Assembly (NCBI GenBank): GCA_900465685.1
Contig: UEGR01000020.1
Coordinates: forward strand, 1 to 64,000
Length of the DNA: 64,000 bases
Direction: 5' to 3'
Origin: Hyphomicrobiales bacterium
GTDB lineage: Bacteria; Pseudomonadota; Alphaproteobacteria; Rhizobiales; Rhizobiaceae
In this document: positions 9,596 through 17,672 of the stretch, one piece after another
Numbering within the stretch: position 1 is the first letter of the stretch
How the letters are laid out: each line of letters opens with the position of its first letter
Notes under the pieces: model-generated
Databases searched by the model: none
What the model was told of the DNA's origin: nothing
The model's input: the letters and a program-made list of their open reading frames with translations, nothing else
Program-made: the position numbers and the translations under genes

Positions 9596-10138
9596 TTACG
9601 GCAGGATTTCGATCGGCGTGCCGTTTGGCACTTTTGCCCAGATGTCGCGCATTTCGGCGTCGGTGACGGCAATGCAGCCATCGGTCCAGTCCCACAAATG
9701 GTGCATGTATGCCAGCCAGCCCCAGCCGTTGGGCAGGCCATGGATCATGATATTGCCGCCCGGCGCATAACCGCCCGCCGCGGCCGCCCGCTGATCCTCT
9801 TCGTTCGGATAGGAAATATGCAGGCTCAGATGCGCCATCGAACGCGGATTGCGCCAGTCGATGACATATTGCCCTTCCGGTGTCTTCTCGTCTCCCTCGC
9901 GCTGCTTGTGGCCGCCATCGCCATTGCTGCCAAGCGATATGCGATAGGTGCCAATCGTCTGGCCCTGGCGCAGCAAGGTCATCTGGCGGCTGGCCTTTTC
10001 AACCCGGATTGCATCGGCTTGTTGTTCTGTCGGTGCGGCGACGGGAGGCTCGACCAGGCTGACCCGCGCCATGACCTTGGTATAGCCAAACAACGCGACA
10101 GCAATGAGCACGACGGCAGCGAGAGTTTTCTTGATCAT
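9596..10138 (-). CDS. L,D-transpeptidase (YkuD domain)
   Basis: A 180-residue, membrane-anchored enzyme: short basic N-terminus, one hydrophobic segment ('TLAAVVLIAVALFGYTKV'), then a YkuD catalytic domain. The domain ends in the signature 'HGLPNGWGWLAYMHH' followed by 'DGCIAVTD', which supplies the catalytic His and Cys. Such enzymes form 3-3 peptidoglycan crosslinks or tie proteins to the wall. The start is the ATG at 10138 ('MIKKTLAA'), because longer in-frame extensions would place unrelated charged sequence before the anchor. The protein lies in a run of envelope genes (OmpA-domain protein, small exported proteins, SleB hydrolase). Confidence 0.85.
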   Translation of the reverse strand: MIKKTLAAVVLIAVALFGYTKVMARVSLVEPPVAAPTEQQADAIRVEKASRQMTLLRQGQTIGTYRISLGSNGDGGHKQREGDEKTPEGQYVIDWRNPRSMAHLSLHISYPNEEDQRAAAAGGYAPGGNIMIHGLPNGWGWLAYMHHLWDWTDGCIAVTDAEMRDIWAKVPNGTPIEILP

Positions 10139-10437
10139 GATGTCCGCTCTGACCCGAATATGCGCAAACGAAGAGATGAAGTGCTTTTCACAGATGATTG
10201 GGGCTTTCACAAGCTGGCGTAGCTGGTCGTCTCGGGCTGGTTTTTAGAAATCTGAACTCTGGCATAATGTTGTCTGCATCGCTACCGGCGCTAGAGGTCA
10301 AAAGGACCGCTCGAAAATCTCTATTTATATCATTGTGAACTCAGTGCACCTGTCATTACCAAACTTCACAGGGTTACAGAAAATAAAGCGATAGTTACAA
10401 CGATTGTGTAATATGTATTTCTATGAGGTATATTTCA

Positions 10438-11208
10438 ATGGATGAATTTTTATCAGAAGAATTTTGGTATGCAGAAAATGATAGTAGTCCTTTGATTGCA
10501 ACACAAGAACTGGCGACGACGAGCAGAGGTGCCCATGGTTCGTCACTTGGCCGCGCAGCACGGCGCGGTAGGTCTGGCTTCAGATATCGTCCATTCGAGC
10601 CTGGTAAACAAGCGGTCAAAGACGCGATGGAAATAAACTTGCATCCAAAAAATGCAGCTGCACCTACTATCGCACGTCGGTTCCCGGCGATGAGTAGTGA
10701 TAGGCCGCGACCATGGGGAGATCGTTTACGAAGAATAGTGTCGTCGTTGATAGGGTATCCCCAGACTATATGGGACGATGCCGGCGGTTATTCGAATAAT
10801 ATTTCTGGATCAGGTATTGATGGCATCATCATTCACGGTTCAAAAATCGGGCTTGTCCGTTATGGAGACCAACGTATAAATTATCTAGATTTCTTTAGGC
10901 GTGAGTCTGAGCTTGGAAGAATTGAGAGTGGCACAAACAAGCCATTCGCAATAATAAGTTGCTACTTTGCCCACGTTGAGCCCGGTGGTATTCCGAGAGG
11001 ACAGGAAGTTGCAGAATTGTTGGATAGGCCGGTAATTGTTTTTGGTTCTGGTGATATAGTATCCACGTGGAGCTTTCAGCGCAGCTTGTGGGGGCGAGGA
11101 GGTACGTTCTATGATGAAAATGGCGAGATAGCACGCGAAACTCTATATCTGCCCCCCATGGAACCCTTCCGGGAACGGCTTGCGAATTTCAGGGAATTCG
11201 ATTTATAG
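10438..11208 (+). CDS. AT-rich orphan with caspase-like His/Cys motifs
   Basis: I do not recognise this 256-residue protein. Its N-terminal 95 residues look disordered (Ser-, Arg- and Pro-rich, 'SSLGRAARRGRSGFRYRPF'). The second half alternates strands and helices and holds 'GIDGIIIHGSKIGLV' (His133) and, 42 residues later, 'FAIISCYFAHVEPG' (Cys175), then 'GQEVAELLDRPVIVFG'. A strand-His-Gly, strand-Cys, helix and strand order is what clan CD (caspase-like, C80, CHAT) cysteine proteases show. This is inference, not a family match. The start at 10438 has an AGG ribosome site; an ATG at 10423 has none. Base composition is much lower in GC than its neighbours, which suggests horizontal transfer. 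No partner gene is obvious. Confidence 0.6.
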   Translation: MDEFLSEEFWYAENDSSPLIATQELATTSRGAHGSSLGRAARRGRSGFRYRPFEPGKQAVKDAMEINLHPKNAAAPTIARRFPAMSSDRPRPWGDRLRRIVSSLIGYPQTIWDDAGGYSNNISGSGIDGIIIHGSKIGLVRYGDQRINYLDFFRRESELGRIESGTNKPFAIISCYFAHVEPGGIPRGQEVAELLDRPVIVFGSGDIVSTWSFQRSLWGRGGTFYDENGEIARETLYLPPMEPFRERLANFREFDL

Positions 11209-11227
11209 AAATCTTTTTCAAAGAAGC

Positions 11228-11662
11228 TCAATTAGCCGCCGCAACCTTAAGGCACTCTTCGATTGTCGTCTTACAGACCGGCGCTTGCGCCTGTTGCTGC
11301 TTGTTGGCGAGCCAGTGTTTATAGACGATGCGAAACTCGACATCCTTATAAGTATAGGTTCTTCCCCGGGATTTGATGCGGCTTTTCTCAAGCGCGTCAC
11401 CGGTTATCACCATATGCAGTGACAGTCGCTTGAAGACCCATGGCTTCGCGCCCTTCGGATGTTCGAAAACCTCGACATGATAAAAGCGGTCACCAACCGT
11501 TTCATCCGGGGTGACGTGTACTGCCGCCCAGCGCGTAACTTTCGGCGTATCCGCAAAAATGACCACGTCGTCGCGTTGAAGCTCTGCCTTGGCCGTGACC
11601 GGCAATAGCGTGAGCATGGAGAGGAGGGCGGCAAATATCTGTCCGGGTTTCCAGTTTCGCAT
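11228..11662 (-). CDS. Exported protein of unknown function
   Basis: A 144-residue protein with a signal peptide ('GQIFAALLSMLTLLPVTAKA'). The mature part contains 'DDVVIFADTPKVTRWAAV' and 'VGDRFYHVEVFEHPKGAK', mostly beta-like, and ends in a helical tail with two cysteines ('PVCKTTIEECLKVAAAN'). I cannot name the family. It is divergent from the SleB hydrolase gene and shares with it a 300-base intergenic region that carries a CtrA box. It is convergent with the AT-rich orphan, whose end lies 19 bases away. A periplasmic location is well supported. Confidence 0.7.
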   Translation of the reverse strand: MRNWKPGQIFAALLSMLTLLPVTAKAELQRDDVVIFADTPKVTRWAAVHVTPDETVGDRFYHVEVFEHPKGAKPWVFKRLSLHMVITGDALEKSRIKSRGRTYTYKDVEFRIVYKHWLANKQQQAQAPVCKTTIEECLKVAAAN

Positions 11663-11962
11663 CGCGGCTCCTTATCGGTAATCTGCGTGTAGATTTTTGA
11701 CGAAATAACTTTCGTCCCGTCAGGTCATTTCTGTCCCTTGTCACCCGCTCGCGCCAAAAACGCAATGAAAACAAACGCCGGGCTGACGGCGTTAATTCTA
11801 AATTAACCAATCTTTTCAATTAGTAAACGGAAGCCCGTTAACGATACATCAAGGTTAATACTCCATTATCAGCGTTGTTAAGCATATCCCGAAATGCGTG
11901 AAAACGCGGCTCGGACACGATGTGCGCGAGAACAACAGAAGTCTGTGTGAGTGGAGTGTGCG
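11663..11962. other. Divergent intergenic region with CtrA motif
   Basis: 300 bases between a small exported protein gene and the SleB hydrolase gene. The middle part (11760-11880) is AT-rich and holds the TTAA-N7-TTAAC box at 11792-11807 plus further GTTAA half-sites around 11836 and 11852. No ORF in it is convincing. Confidence 0.5.
11792..11807 (+). promoter_or_regulatory. CtrA binding box, full consensus
   Basis: TTAA at 11792-11795, seven bases, then TTAAC at 11803-11807: an exact match to the TTAA-N7-TTAAC consensus for the cell-cycle regulator CtrA of Caulobacter, Sinorhizobium and Brucella. Extra TTAA half-sites follow within 60 bases. It lies about 155 bases before the SleB gene and about 130 bases before the divergent gene. 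Confidence 0.6.
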
Positions 11963-13252
11963 GTGCGTCTTGTGTCGATACGAGCGCTGTTTGGTCGTCG
12001 GAAGACCGTCGCTGAGCCGGTATGGCATTATCCTGTCACGGGCTATTGCCCGGAAGAGGGCCGCTATTATGCCGTGCGCGCGAAGCCGCGCCACATCGCC
12101 CGCAAGCCGCAGCGCCTGATCCCGCTGGTGCTCACAGCTTTCGCCTATCTCTTTAATTCCAATGCGATTGCCTTTCAGGATATGGCGAGCCTCGTGCCTT
12201 CCGCCGATCTTGGCACACATCGCTGGACGGCTTTCGTCGCCAAGGCGCCCGTTGGCTCCGTGCATCAGGCGGAAATGCCTTTTGTTGATGCAACGACGGT
12301 GACCGGCAGCATTGCCACCAATGGTATTGAAGTACCGGGCATCGGTCGTGTGGCGCTTTCAGGCGGCAAGAAGACCGCAAAGCTCGGCCCGGATGATCCA
12401 AATCCGGATGAAAACCGCATCAACCGTACCGATAAGACGGGCCGCCTTGTCTCGGTCAAGCCAAAGGCGCCAGCCAAGGCGTTCACGGCGGGCAGCATGT
12501 TCGACAAGATCAGCATGATCACCCGTCCGCCGGAAAAGACCGACACGCAGATGGCTTTTTCCAGCAAGCTTGAGGGCAAGGAAATCGGCATCACCATGGC
12601 CTTCCATGCCGTGAAGCCGCCAAAGCCGAGAGCAGAAATGCCGGTGCAGCTGGCCAAGCTGATCACCAACGACCAGCCGGATGTGCTGGCGCTGGGTTAT
12701 GCGCCATCCGCGCCTGATTATGGAAAAACCTCTCCCTTCGAGAGCATCCTGAAACCGGATCCGAGCGCGGGGCGGTTTGTCCCGCCGATCGGCGATGAAG
12801 ATCATGGATGGGCGGCAACTCCGTTGCCGCCTTCGGCATTTAGTGCGAGCGAACAGAAGTGTCTTGCCGAAGCGGTCTATTTCGAAGCGCGCGGCGAGAC
12901 GGTCAAGGGGCAGGTGGCTGTGGCGCAAGTGGTGCTCAATCGCGTGCGCAATCCGGCCTATCCGAACACGATCTGCGGTGCGGTCTATCAGAATCGCGAC
13001 TGGCTCAATGCCTGCCAGTTCTCCTTTGCCTGCGATGGTCAGAAGCATCGTGTAACCGAGATGCCGCAATGGCGCATGGCGCAGCAAGTGGCAAAGACGG
13101 TGTCGTCCGGCCAGATCTGGCTGCCGGAAGTGGGCTCTGCCACACATTATCATGCGACCTATGTGAAGCCCTTCTGGGCGCCGACTATGAAGAAGCTGAC
13201 CAAGATCGGCCTTCATGTGTTCTACCGCACCTATGGCGGCGGCTGGAGCTGA
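11963..13252 (+). CDS. SleB-family cell-wall hydrolase
   Basis: A 429-residue protein. An N-terminal cytoplasmic piece is followed by one membrane segment ('RLIPLVLTAFAYLFNSNAIAF', about residues 51-71), a long low-complexity periplasmic linker rich in Pro and Lys, and a C-terminal Hydrolase_2/SleB domain from about residue 295. That domain carries 'CLAEAVYFEARGET' with the presumed catalytic Glu, 'VAQVVLNRVRNPAYPN' and 'SATHYHATYV'. SleB enzymes cleave peptidoglycan glycan strands. I choose GTG at 11963 because GTGGAG sits six bases upstream; a GTG at 11951 is also in frame. A CtrA box lies upstream, consistent with a role in division or growth. Confidence 0.8.
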   Translation: MRLVSIRALFGRRKTVAEPVWHYPVTGYCPEEGRYYAVRAKPRHIARKPQRLIPLVLTAFAYLFNSNAIAFQDMASLVPSADLGTHRWTAFVAKAPVGSVHQAEMPFVDATTVTGSIATNGIEVPGIGRVALSGGKKTAKLGPDDPNPDENRINRTDKTGRLVSVKPKAPAKAFTAGSMFDKISMITRPPEKTDTQMAFSSKLEGKEIGITMAFHAVKPPKPRAEMPVQLAKLITNDQPDVLALGYAPSAPDYGKTSPFESILKPDPSAGRFVPPIGDEDHGWAATPLPPSAFSASEQKCLAEAVYFEARGETVKGQVAVAQVVLNRVRNPAYPNTICGAVYQNRDWLNACQFSFACDGQKHRVTEMPQWRMAQQVAKTVSSGQIWLPEVGSATHYHATYVKPFWAPTMKKLTKIGLHVFYRTYGGGWS

Positions 13253-13509
13253 TGTTCTGACGGGATGCAGCTCAACGTCTGCGATCTGCTGGGGATAGCG
13301 GCAACGAAAAAGTGAAGGATTCGCGCCACATTCTTCGTCTTTGGGCGGAAAATGAGTCGCACCATTCGCTATCCAATTGTTTTTTAAGGATAAAAAACCT
13401 TCTGGAGCAGTGCCTTCACCGCCTTGACTAGCGGGCGGCGTGTCAATATGTTGCGCGCAACTTGGAAATAGGGTTTTGAACCTGCCTTTCTTGAAAAAAG
13501 GAGCTGCCA

Positions 13510-13908
13510 ATGGCACGGGGAATTGAGCCCGAAAAGCCATCCGGTGCTGTCAAGGATGGGCAAGGGAAACCTGCTTCCGGGGAGCTGGATCAGCGTTTGA
13601 ACCGTCTTGAGGCCGAATTGGTCAAGAAGGGCATGTTCAAAAAGCCAGCTTCCGAGGAGGAGCGGTCGGAAACGGCAAGTTCGGTCGCGCAGGCCATGAA
13701 GCTTTCCAGCGAGTTTATCGCGGGAATCGTGGTGGGTGCGGTGCTTGGCTGGTTTATCGATCGTGTCGCCGGCACGTCGCCTTGGGGATTGATCGTATTT
13801 CTCCTACTGGGCTTCGCAGCGGGTGTCCTCAATGTGCTTCGTTCCGTAGGTTATGTCGCCGATCAAGGCGGCATTAAGACTAACGCGGAAAAGAGTGACA
13901 GGAAATAA
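13510..13908 (+). CDS. atpI: ATP synthase accessory protein I
   Basis: A 132-residue protein with a charged N-terminal half and two membrane segments ('FIAGIVVGAVLGWFIDRVA' and 'WGLIVFLLLGFAAGVLNVLR'), the AtpI layout. AtpI helps assemble the c-ring of the F0 sector. A strong AAGGAG ribosome site lies just before the ATG. It is the first gene of the F0 operon; the gap to atpB is about 175 bases and contains a tandem repeat. The F1 genes are not in this window, in line with the split F0/F1 layout of alphaproteobacteria. Confidence 0.85.
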   Translation: MARGIEPEKPSGAVKDGQGKPASGELDQRLNRLEAELVKKGMFKKPASEEERSETASSVAQAMKLSSEFIAGIVVGAVLGWFIDRVAGTSPWGLIVFLLLGFAAGVLNVLRSVGYVADQGGIKTNAEKSDRK

Positions 13909-13990
13909 GCCTTGGCGGACTTTACGGTAAAGTTCGTTCAAGTGTAAGTGATAGGCGGGCCGGATGCATGTCGGGCCCCGAGACTGAAAC

Positions 13991-14069
13991 GCCTTCGGGT
14001 AGACCAAGTCGCCTTCGGGCAGACCAAATCGCCTTAGGGCAGGCCAAATCGCCTTCGGGCAGGGAAGAC
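13991..14069 (+). repeat. 20-bp tandem repeat in atpB leader
   Basis: Three full 20-base units plus most of a fourth, with unit GCCTTCGGGCAGACCAAATC. The copies differ by one to three bases. The array ends 13 bases before the GTG start of atpB and sits in the atpI-atpB spacer. Each unit begins with a small GCCTTCGGGC hairpin-capable core, so the transcript may form a series of stem-loops just before the ribosome site. Confidence 0.85.
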
Positions 14070-14082
14070 AGACGAGGTTAAG

Positions 14083-14832
14083 GTGGCGAACGATCCGATC
14101 CATCAGTTCCAGATTTCTCGGTGGATTCCCATCGATGTAGGCGGCGTTGACCTGTCGTTCACGAATGTTTCGGCTTTCATGGTCGCAACTGTCGTGGTCG
14201 CTTCGGGCTTCCTTTATCTGACGTCTTCGGGCCGCGGTCTTATCCCGACCCGTCTGCAGTCGGTTTCGGAAATGGCCTATGAATTCGTGGCGACAAGCCT
14301 CAGGGATTCGGCTGGGTCGAAGGGCATGAAGTTCTTCCCCTTCGTTTTCTCGCTGTTCATGTTCGTGCTGGTCGCGAACTTCATCGGTCTCTTCCCTTAT
14401 TTCTACACTGTAACCAGCCAGATCATCGTGACGTTCGCTCTCGCGTGCCTGGTCATTGGTACGGTCATCATCTACGGTTTCTTCAAGCACGGTTTTGGCT
14501 TCCTCAAGCTGTTCGTGCCGAGCGGTGTTCCCGGCATTATCGTGCCGCTGGTTGTCGCCATTGAAATCATCTCGTTCCTGTCGCGTCCGATCAGCCTCTC
14601 GGTTCGTCTTTTTGCGAACATGCTTGCAGGCCACATCACGCTCAAGGTTTTCGCCGGCTTCGTTGTTTCGCTGGCGGCCCTCGGGCCCATCGGCGTCGGC
14701 GGCGCGGTTCTGCCGCTCATCATGACGGTTGCGATCACCGCACTCGAATTCCTCGTAGCCTTCCTCCAGGCCTACGTGTTTACCGTTCTCACCTGCATGT
14801 ACATCAACGACGCAGTACATCCGGGACACTGA
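14083..14832 (+). CDS. atpB: ATP synthase F0 subunit a
   Basis: A 249-residue polytopic membrane protein, subunit a of the F0 proton channel. Five to six membrane segments are visible. The conserved region '[15 protein letters not shown]' holds the essential Arg that faces the c-ring, and '[18 protein letters not shown]' is the typical C-terminus. The start is GTG at 14083, with GAGGT a few bases upstream. It is the second gene of the F0 operon; the long leader with the 20-bp tandem repeat may affect translation relative to atpI. Confidence 0.96.
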   Translation: MANDPIHQFQISRWIPIDVGGVDLSFTNVSAFMVATVVVASGFLYLTSSGRGLIPTRLQSVSEMAYEFVATSLRDSAGSKGMKFFPFVFSLFMFVLVANFIGLFPYFYTVTSQIIVTFALACLVIGTVIIYGFFKHGFGFLKLFVPSGVPGIIVPLVVAIEIISFLSRPISLSVRLFANMLAGHITLKVFAGFVVSLAALGPIGVGGAVLPLIMTVAITALEFLVAFLQAYVFTVLTCMYINDAVHPGH

Positions 14833-14900
14833 GTTCAAACCGGCGGGCGACCGCCAGAACTGAAATCCGCGCTTATATTTCAATCCAGAAGGAGCTTAAC

Positions 14901-15128
14901 ATGGAAGCGGAAGCAGCAAAGTACATCGGCGCCGGTCTCGCCTGTTTCGGTATGGCCGGTACGGCTCTCGGCCTCGGCAACATCTTCGGCCAATACCTCT
15001 CCGGCGCTCTGCGCAACCCGTCCGCTGCTGACAGCCAGTTCGGCCGTCTGGTGTTCGGTTTCGCCGTTACGGAAGCTCTGGGCATCTTCTCGCTGCTCAT
15101 CGCGCTTCTGCTCCTCTTCGCCGTCTAA
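14901..15128 (+). CDS. atpE: ATP synthase F0 subunit c
   Basis: A 75-residue hairpin protein that forms the proton-driven c-ring. Two membrane helices are joined by the polar loop '[11 protein letters not shown]'. The proton-carrying carboxylate is the Glu in '[13 protein letters not shown]' (residue 58), and the N-terminal helix has the Gly-rich packing motif 'GLGNIFGQ'. The AGAAGGAG ribosome site is strong, as expected for a subunit made in multiple copies. It lies between atpB and atpF' in the usual order. Confidence 0.96.
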   Translation: MEAEAAKYIGAGLACFGMAGTALGLGNIFGQYLSGALRNPSAADSQFGRLVFGFAVTEALGIFSLLIALLLLFAV

Positions 15129-15210
15129 TAAACGGTTTAAGAGTCTGGCCTGCCGCGATCTGTATCTTGAAATGCAGCGCGGCTGGCCTTTGCATATGAC
15201 GTCTGAGTAG

Positions 15211-15256
15211 GCATGATCCCGGAAGACGGGAACCGGTTTTCGGATCAGGTCATGCT
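15211..15256. repeat. Rhizobiales-type palindromic repeat before atpF'
   Basis: A partly palindromic element with the core CCGGTTTTCGGATCA and ends GCATGATC/GATCAGGTCATGC. The same kind of element is scattered through genomes of this order, and related copies occur in this window. Here it lies in the atpE-atpF' spacer, inside the operon, where its RNA form could stabilise or attenuate the transcript. Confidence 0.5.
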
Positions 15257-15276
15257 GGATTTAAGGGGAAATCTGG

Positions 15277-15894
15277 ATGTTCGTGTCCACGGCGTTTGCC
15301 CAAACCGCCACCGAATCGCAACCGGCACCAGCTGCTGGCGAGCACGGCGCAGCCGATGCTGTGCACACCGAAACCGGGGTCGCGCACGATGCCGGACACG
15401 GCAGCGGCGTATTCCCTCCGTTCGATTCCACCCATTACGCCTCACAGGTTCTGTGGCTGGCGATCACGTTCGGTCTTTTCTATCTGTTCATGTCCCGCGT
15501 GGTTCTGCCGCGCATCGGCGGCGTGATCGAGACCCGTCGTGACCGCATTGCTCAGGATCTCGAGCAGGCTGCCCGTCTCAAGCAGGATGCCGATAACGCC
15601 ATCGTTGCTTATGAGCAGGAATTGGCCCAGGCCCGCACCAAGGCTGCTTCGATTGCTGAAGCCGCTCGCGAAAAGGGCAAGGGCGAAGCAGACGCCGATC
15701 GCGCTACTGCTGAAGCCACTCTGGAAAGCAAGCTCAAGGAAGCCGAAGACCGCATCGCTGCGATCAAGGCCAAGGCAATGAGCGACGTCGGCACCATCGC
15801 CGAGGAAACCACGGCTGAAATCGTCGAACAGCTTCTGGGCACCAAGGCCGACAAGGCTTCGGTAACAGCCGCTGTCAAGGCCGCGAACGCCTAA
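15277..15894 (+). CDS. atpF2: ATP synthase F0 subunit b'
   Basis: A 205-residue peripheral-stalk subunit of the b' type found in photosynthetic bacteria and alphaproteobacteria, where b and b' pair as a heterodimer. It has an N-terminal Ala/His-rich stretch that may be a cleaved leader ('[13 protein letters not shown]'), one membrane segment ('[18 protein letters not shown]'), then a long coiled coil rich in Ala, Glu and Lys up to the C-terminus. It is followed after 10 bases by atpF, so translation of the two is probably coupled. Confidence 0.92.
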   Translation: MFVSTAFAQTATESQPAPAAGEHGAADAVHTETGVAHDAGHGSGVFPPFDSTHYASQVLWLAITFGLFYLFMSRVVLPRIGGVIETRRDRIAQDLEQAARLKQDADNAIVAYEQELAQARTKAASIAEAAREKGKGEADADRATAEATLESKLKEAEDRIAAIKAKAMSDVGTIAEETTAEIVEQLLGTKADKASVTAAVKAANA

Positions 15895-15904
15895 GGAGAG
15901 GTCA

Positions 15905-16384
15905 ATGGACGCTACATTTTGGGCACTTGTTGGCCTCATCATCTTCCTGGCGATCCTCGCCTATCTGAAAGTTCCGGCTATGGTCGGCCGTTCGCTCGAT
16001 GAGCGCGCCGAACATATCAAGAAGGAACTGGAAGAAGCCCGTACGCTGCGCGAAGAAGCACAACAGCTTCTGGCTGAATATCATCGCAAGCGTAAGGAAG
16101 CCGAAAAGGAAGCCGGCGATATCGTCGCTGCTGCCGAACGCGAAGCCAAGGCTCTTCTCGAAGATGCCAAGCGTGCGACTGAAGAATATGTGGCCCGCCG
16201 TAACAAGCTGGCCGAACAGAAGATTGCAACCGCTGAAGTCGACGCTATCAATGCAGTCCGCGCTTCGGCAGTGGATCTCGCCGTTGCTGCCGCTGGCAAG
16301 CTTGTCGCTGACAAGGTTGACACGAAGGTCTCCGGCGGTTTGTTCAAGGACGCACTGGTTCAGGTCAAGTCGAACATGAACTAA
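15905..16384 (+). CDS. atpF: ATP synthase F0 subunit b
   Basis: A 159-residue stator subunit: short N-terminal membrane segment ('FWALVGLIIFLAILAYL'), then a charged coiled coil ('LREEAQQLLAEYHRKRKEAE') that reaches up to the F1 head. The GGAGAG ribosome site lies just before the ATG. This is the last gene of the F0 operon, closed by a strong terminator at 16410-16437. Confidence 0.94.
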   Translation: MDATFWALVGLIIFLAILAYLKVPAMVGRSLDERAEHIKKELEEARTLREEAQQLLAEYHRKRKEAEKEAGDIVAAAEREAKALLEDAKRATEEYVARRNKLAEQKIATAEVDAINAVRASAVDLAVAAAGKLVADKVDTKVSGGLFKDALVQVKSNMN

Positions 16385-16409
16385 GGTTCTCGCGATCTTT
16401 AGAGTTTTG

Positions 16410-16437
16410 AAATGCCGCCTGAAAGGGCGGCATTTTT
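16410..16437 (+). terminator. Terminator of the F0 ATP synthase operon
   Basis: Arms AAATGCCGCC and GGCGGCATTT around a 6-base loop, followed by a T-rich tail. It is 26 bases after the atpF stop codon. Confidence 0.88.
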
Positions 16438-16762
16438 GTTTTGAGAAGAGTTTTGGAGCACGTCTCGAAGCGTGCAAAGCGCCTCAGCAGGATTAGATAA
16501 TCCGCACGTAAAAAAGTTGAGCGGTCACGCATCCAACCTTCACTAAAACCGCTCTAAGGCTGCGCGTGTGGACCACCGCGCGCCGAGTGGTGGGTCGGAG
16601 CAGGCAGGTTCGTGCGCAGATGCGATGGAGCACGTCCGAGAGTTCATTCTACCGAATGGAAACCGACCCTGTTTCAGCACAGATCAATGTCTAGTCAATG
16701 ATGCGGGCATGCCGAACATTACCAAAGGATACGGTGCTTGGTGCAGTCGTCTTTAATACGGC
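16438..16762. other. Intergenic region between atpF terminator and rnhB
   Basis: About 325 bases between the atpF terminator and the end of the convergent rnhB gene. I see no ribosome site, no convincing ORF (an 62-codon GTG frame at 16568 has no coding features) and no clear hairpin. It may be decayed sequence. Confidence 0.35.
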
Positions 16763-17431
16763 TCAGCGGCGAGGTTCAAACCGTCCCTTGATTGGCGCGA
16801 AAGTGTACCGGTGCAGGCCAGGTACGGGACCATCACTTTCGATGGCAGCGCGGTGTCTGGCCGTTCCATAGCCCGCATGCACTTCCATGCCGTAAACGGA
16901 GTGGACGCTACCTGCGCGCTCCATCATGCGATCCCGTGTCACTTTCGCGACAATGGAGGCCGCCGCAATCGACACGGAGCGTTGATCGCCTTTTACAAGG
17001 GCAGAACCGGGGCAAGGAAGGCCGGGCGGTACATCGCGGCCATCAACGAGTGCATGACACGGCTGCAAGACGAGACCGTGCACAGCGCGACGCATGGCTT
17101 CCAGTGCGGCCTTGCGAATATCCGTCGCGTCTATACTGCGTGCGCTGAGGCTGGCGACAGAAATGCTGACGGCCTTGGCCAGAATGGTCTCATAGAGAGC
17201 ATTGCGCTTGGCGGCATTAAGACGCTTGGAATCGTCCAGCCCCTCCGGCAGGTCGTTCGCATCCAGCAGGACCGCCGCTGCAACGACCGGCCCAGCCAAG
17301 GGCCCGCGTCCTGCTTCATCGATGCCGACTATATGGCGAAGCCCGCGCGCAAGAAGCTTCGCTTCTTCAGAGAAGTCAGGCGCCAGCGGAATATCGAAGA
17401 GAAGGGGAGAATCAGAAGCCGTGCGTTTCAT
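16763..17431 (-). CDS. rnhB: Ribonuclease HII
   Basis: A 222-residue type 2 RNase H that cuts RNA in RNA-DNA hybrids and removes single ribonucleotides from DNA. The first catalytic block '[17 protein letters not shown]' carries the Asp-Glu pair. '[12 protein letters not shown]' provides the next acidic residue, and '[13 protein letters not shown]' is the conserved helix near the C-terminus. The N-terminus (about 25 residues before the core) is slightly longer than in E. coli. It is convergent with the F0 operon and stands alone. Confidence 0.93.
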   Translation of the reverse strand: MKRTASDSPLLFDIPLAPDFSEEAKLLARGLRHIVGIDEAGRGPLAGPVVAAAVLLDANDLPEGLDDSKRLNAAKRNALYETILAKAVSISVASLSARSIDATDIRKAALEAMRRAVHGLVLQPCHALVDGRDVPPGLPCPGSALVKGDQRSVSIAAASIVAKVTRDRMMERAGSVHSVYGMEVHAGYGTARHRAAIESDGPVPGLHRYTFAPIKGRFEPRR

Positions 17432-17672
17432 AAGGTGGCGATGTTCGCATTGCCTCCGATTCTCCGCAAGGTCCTGCCAAGAGGAATGGTGGCGGGAAGC
17501 AGGACCTTATCCGCCTGAGGGGGACAGGCGGAAGCCGATTTGGATTTCGGTTGCGTCTCGATCCAACAGGGTCTGATCGGTGCTCTAAGTCCTTTTTATA
17601 GAAAGCATAATTTTAAGGATCTCCGTGTTTTACTCTGGTTCAATTGCGCTTTAGCCCGCATGTTGCGTGGTT

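Noticed and set aside
10423-10437. Upstream ATG for the AT-rich orphan
   Set aside because: It has no ribosome site, while the ATG at 10438 has an AGG in place.
13991-14069. CRISPR-like array before atpB
   Set aside because: The units are directly adjacent without spacers, so it is a plain tandem repeat.
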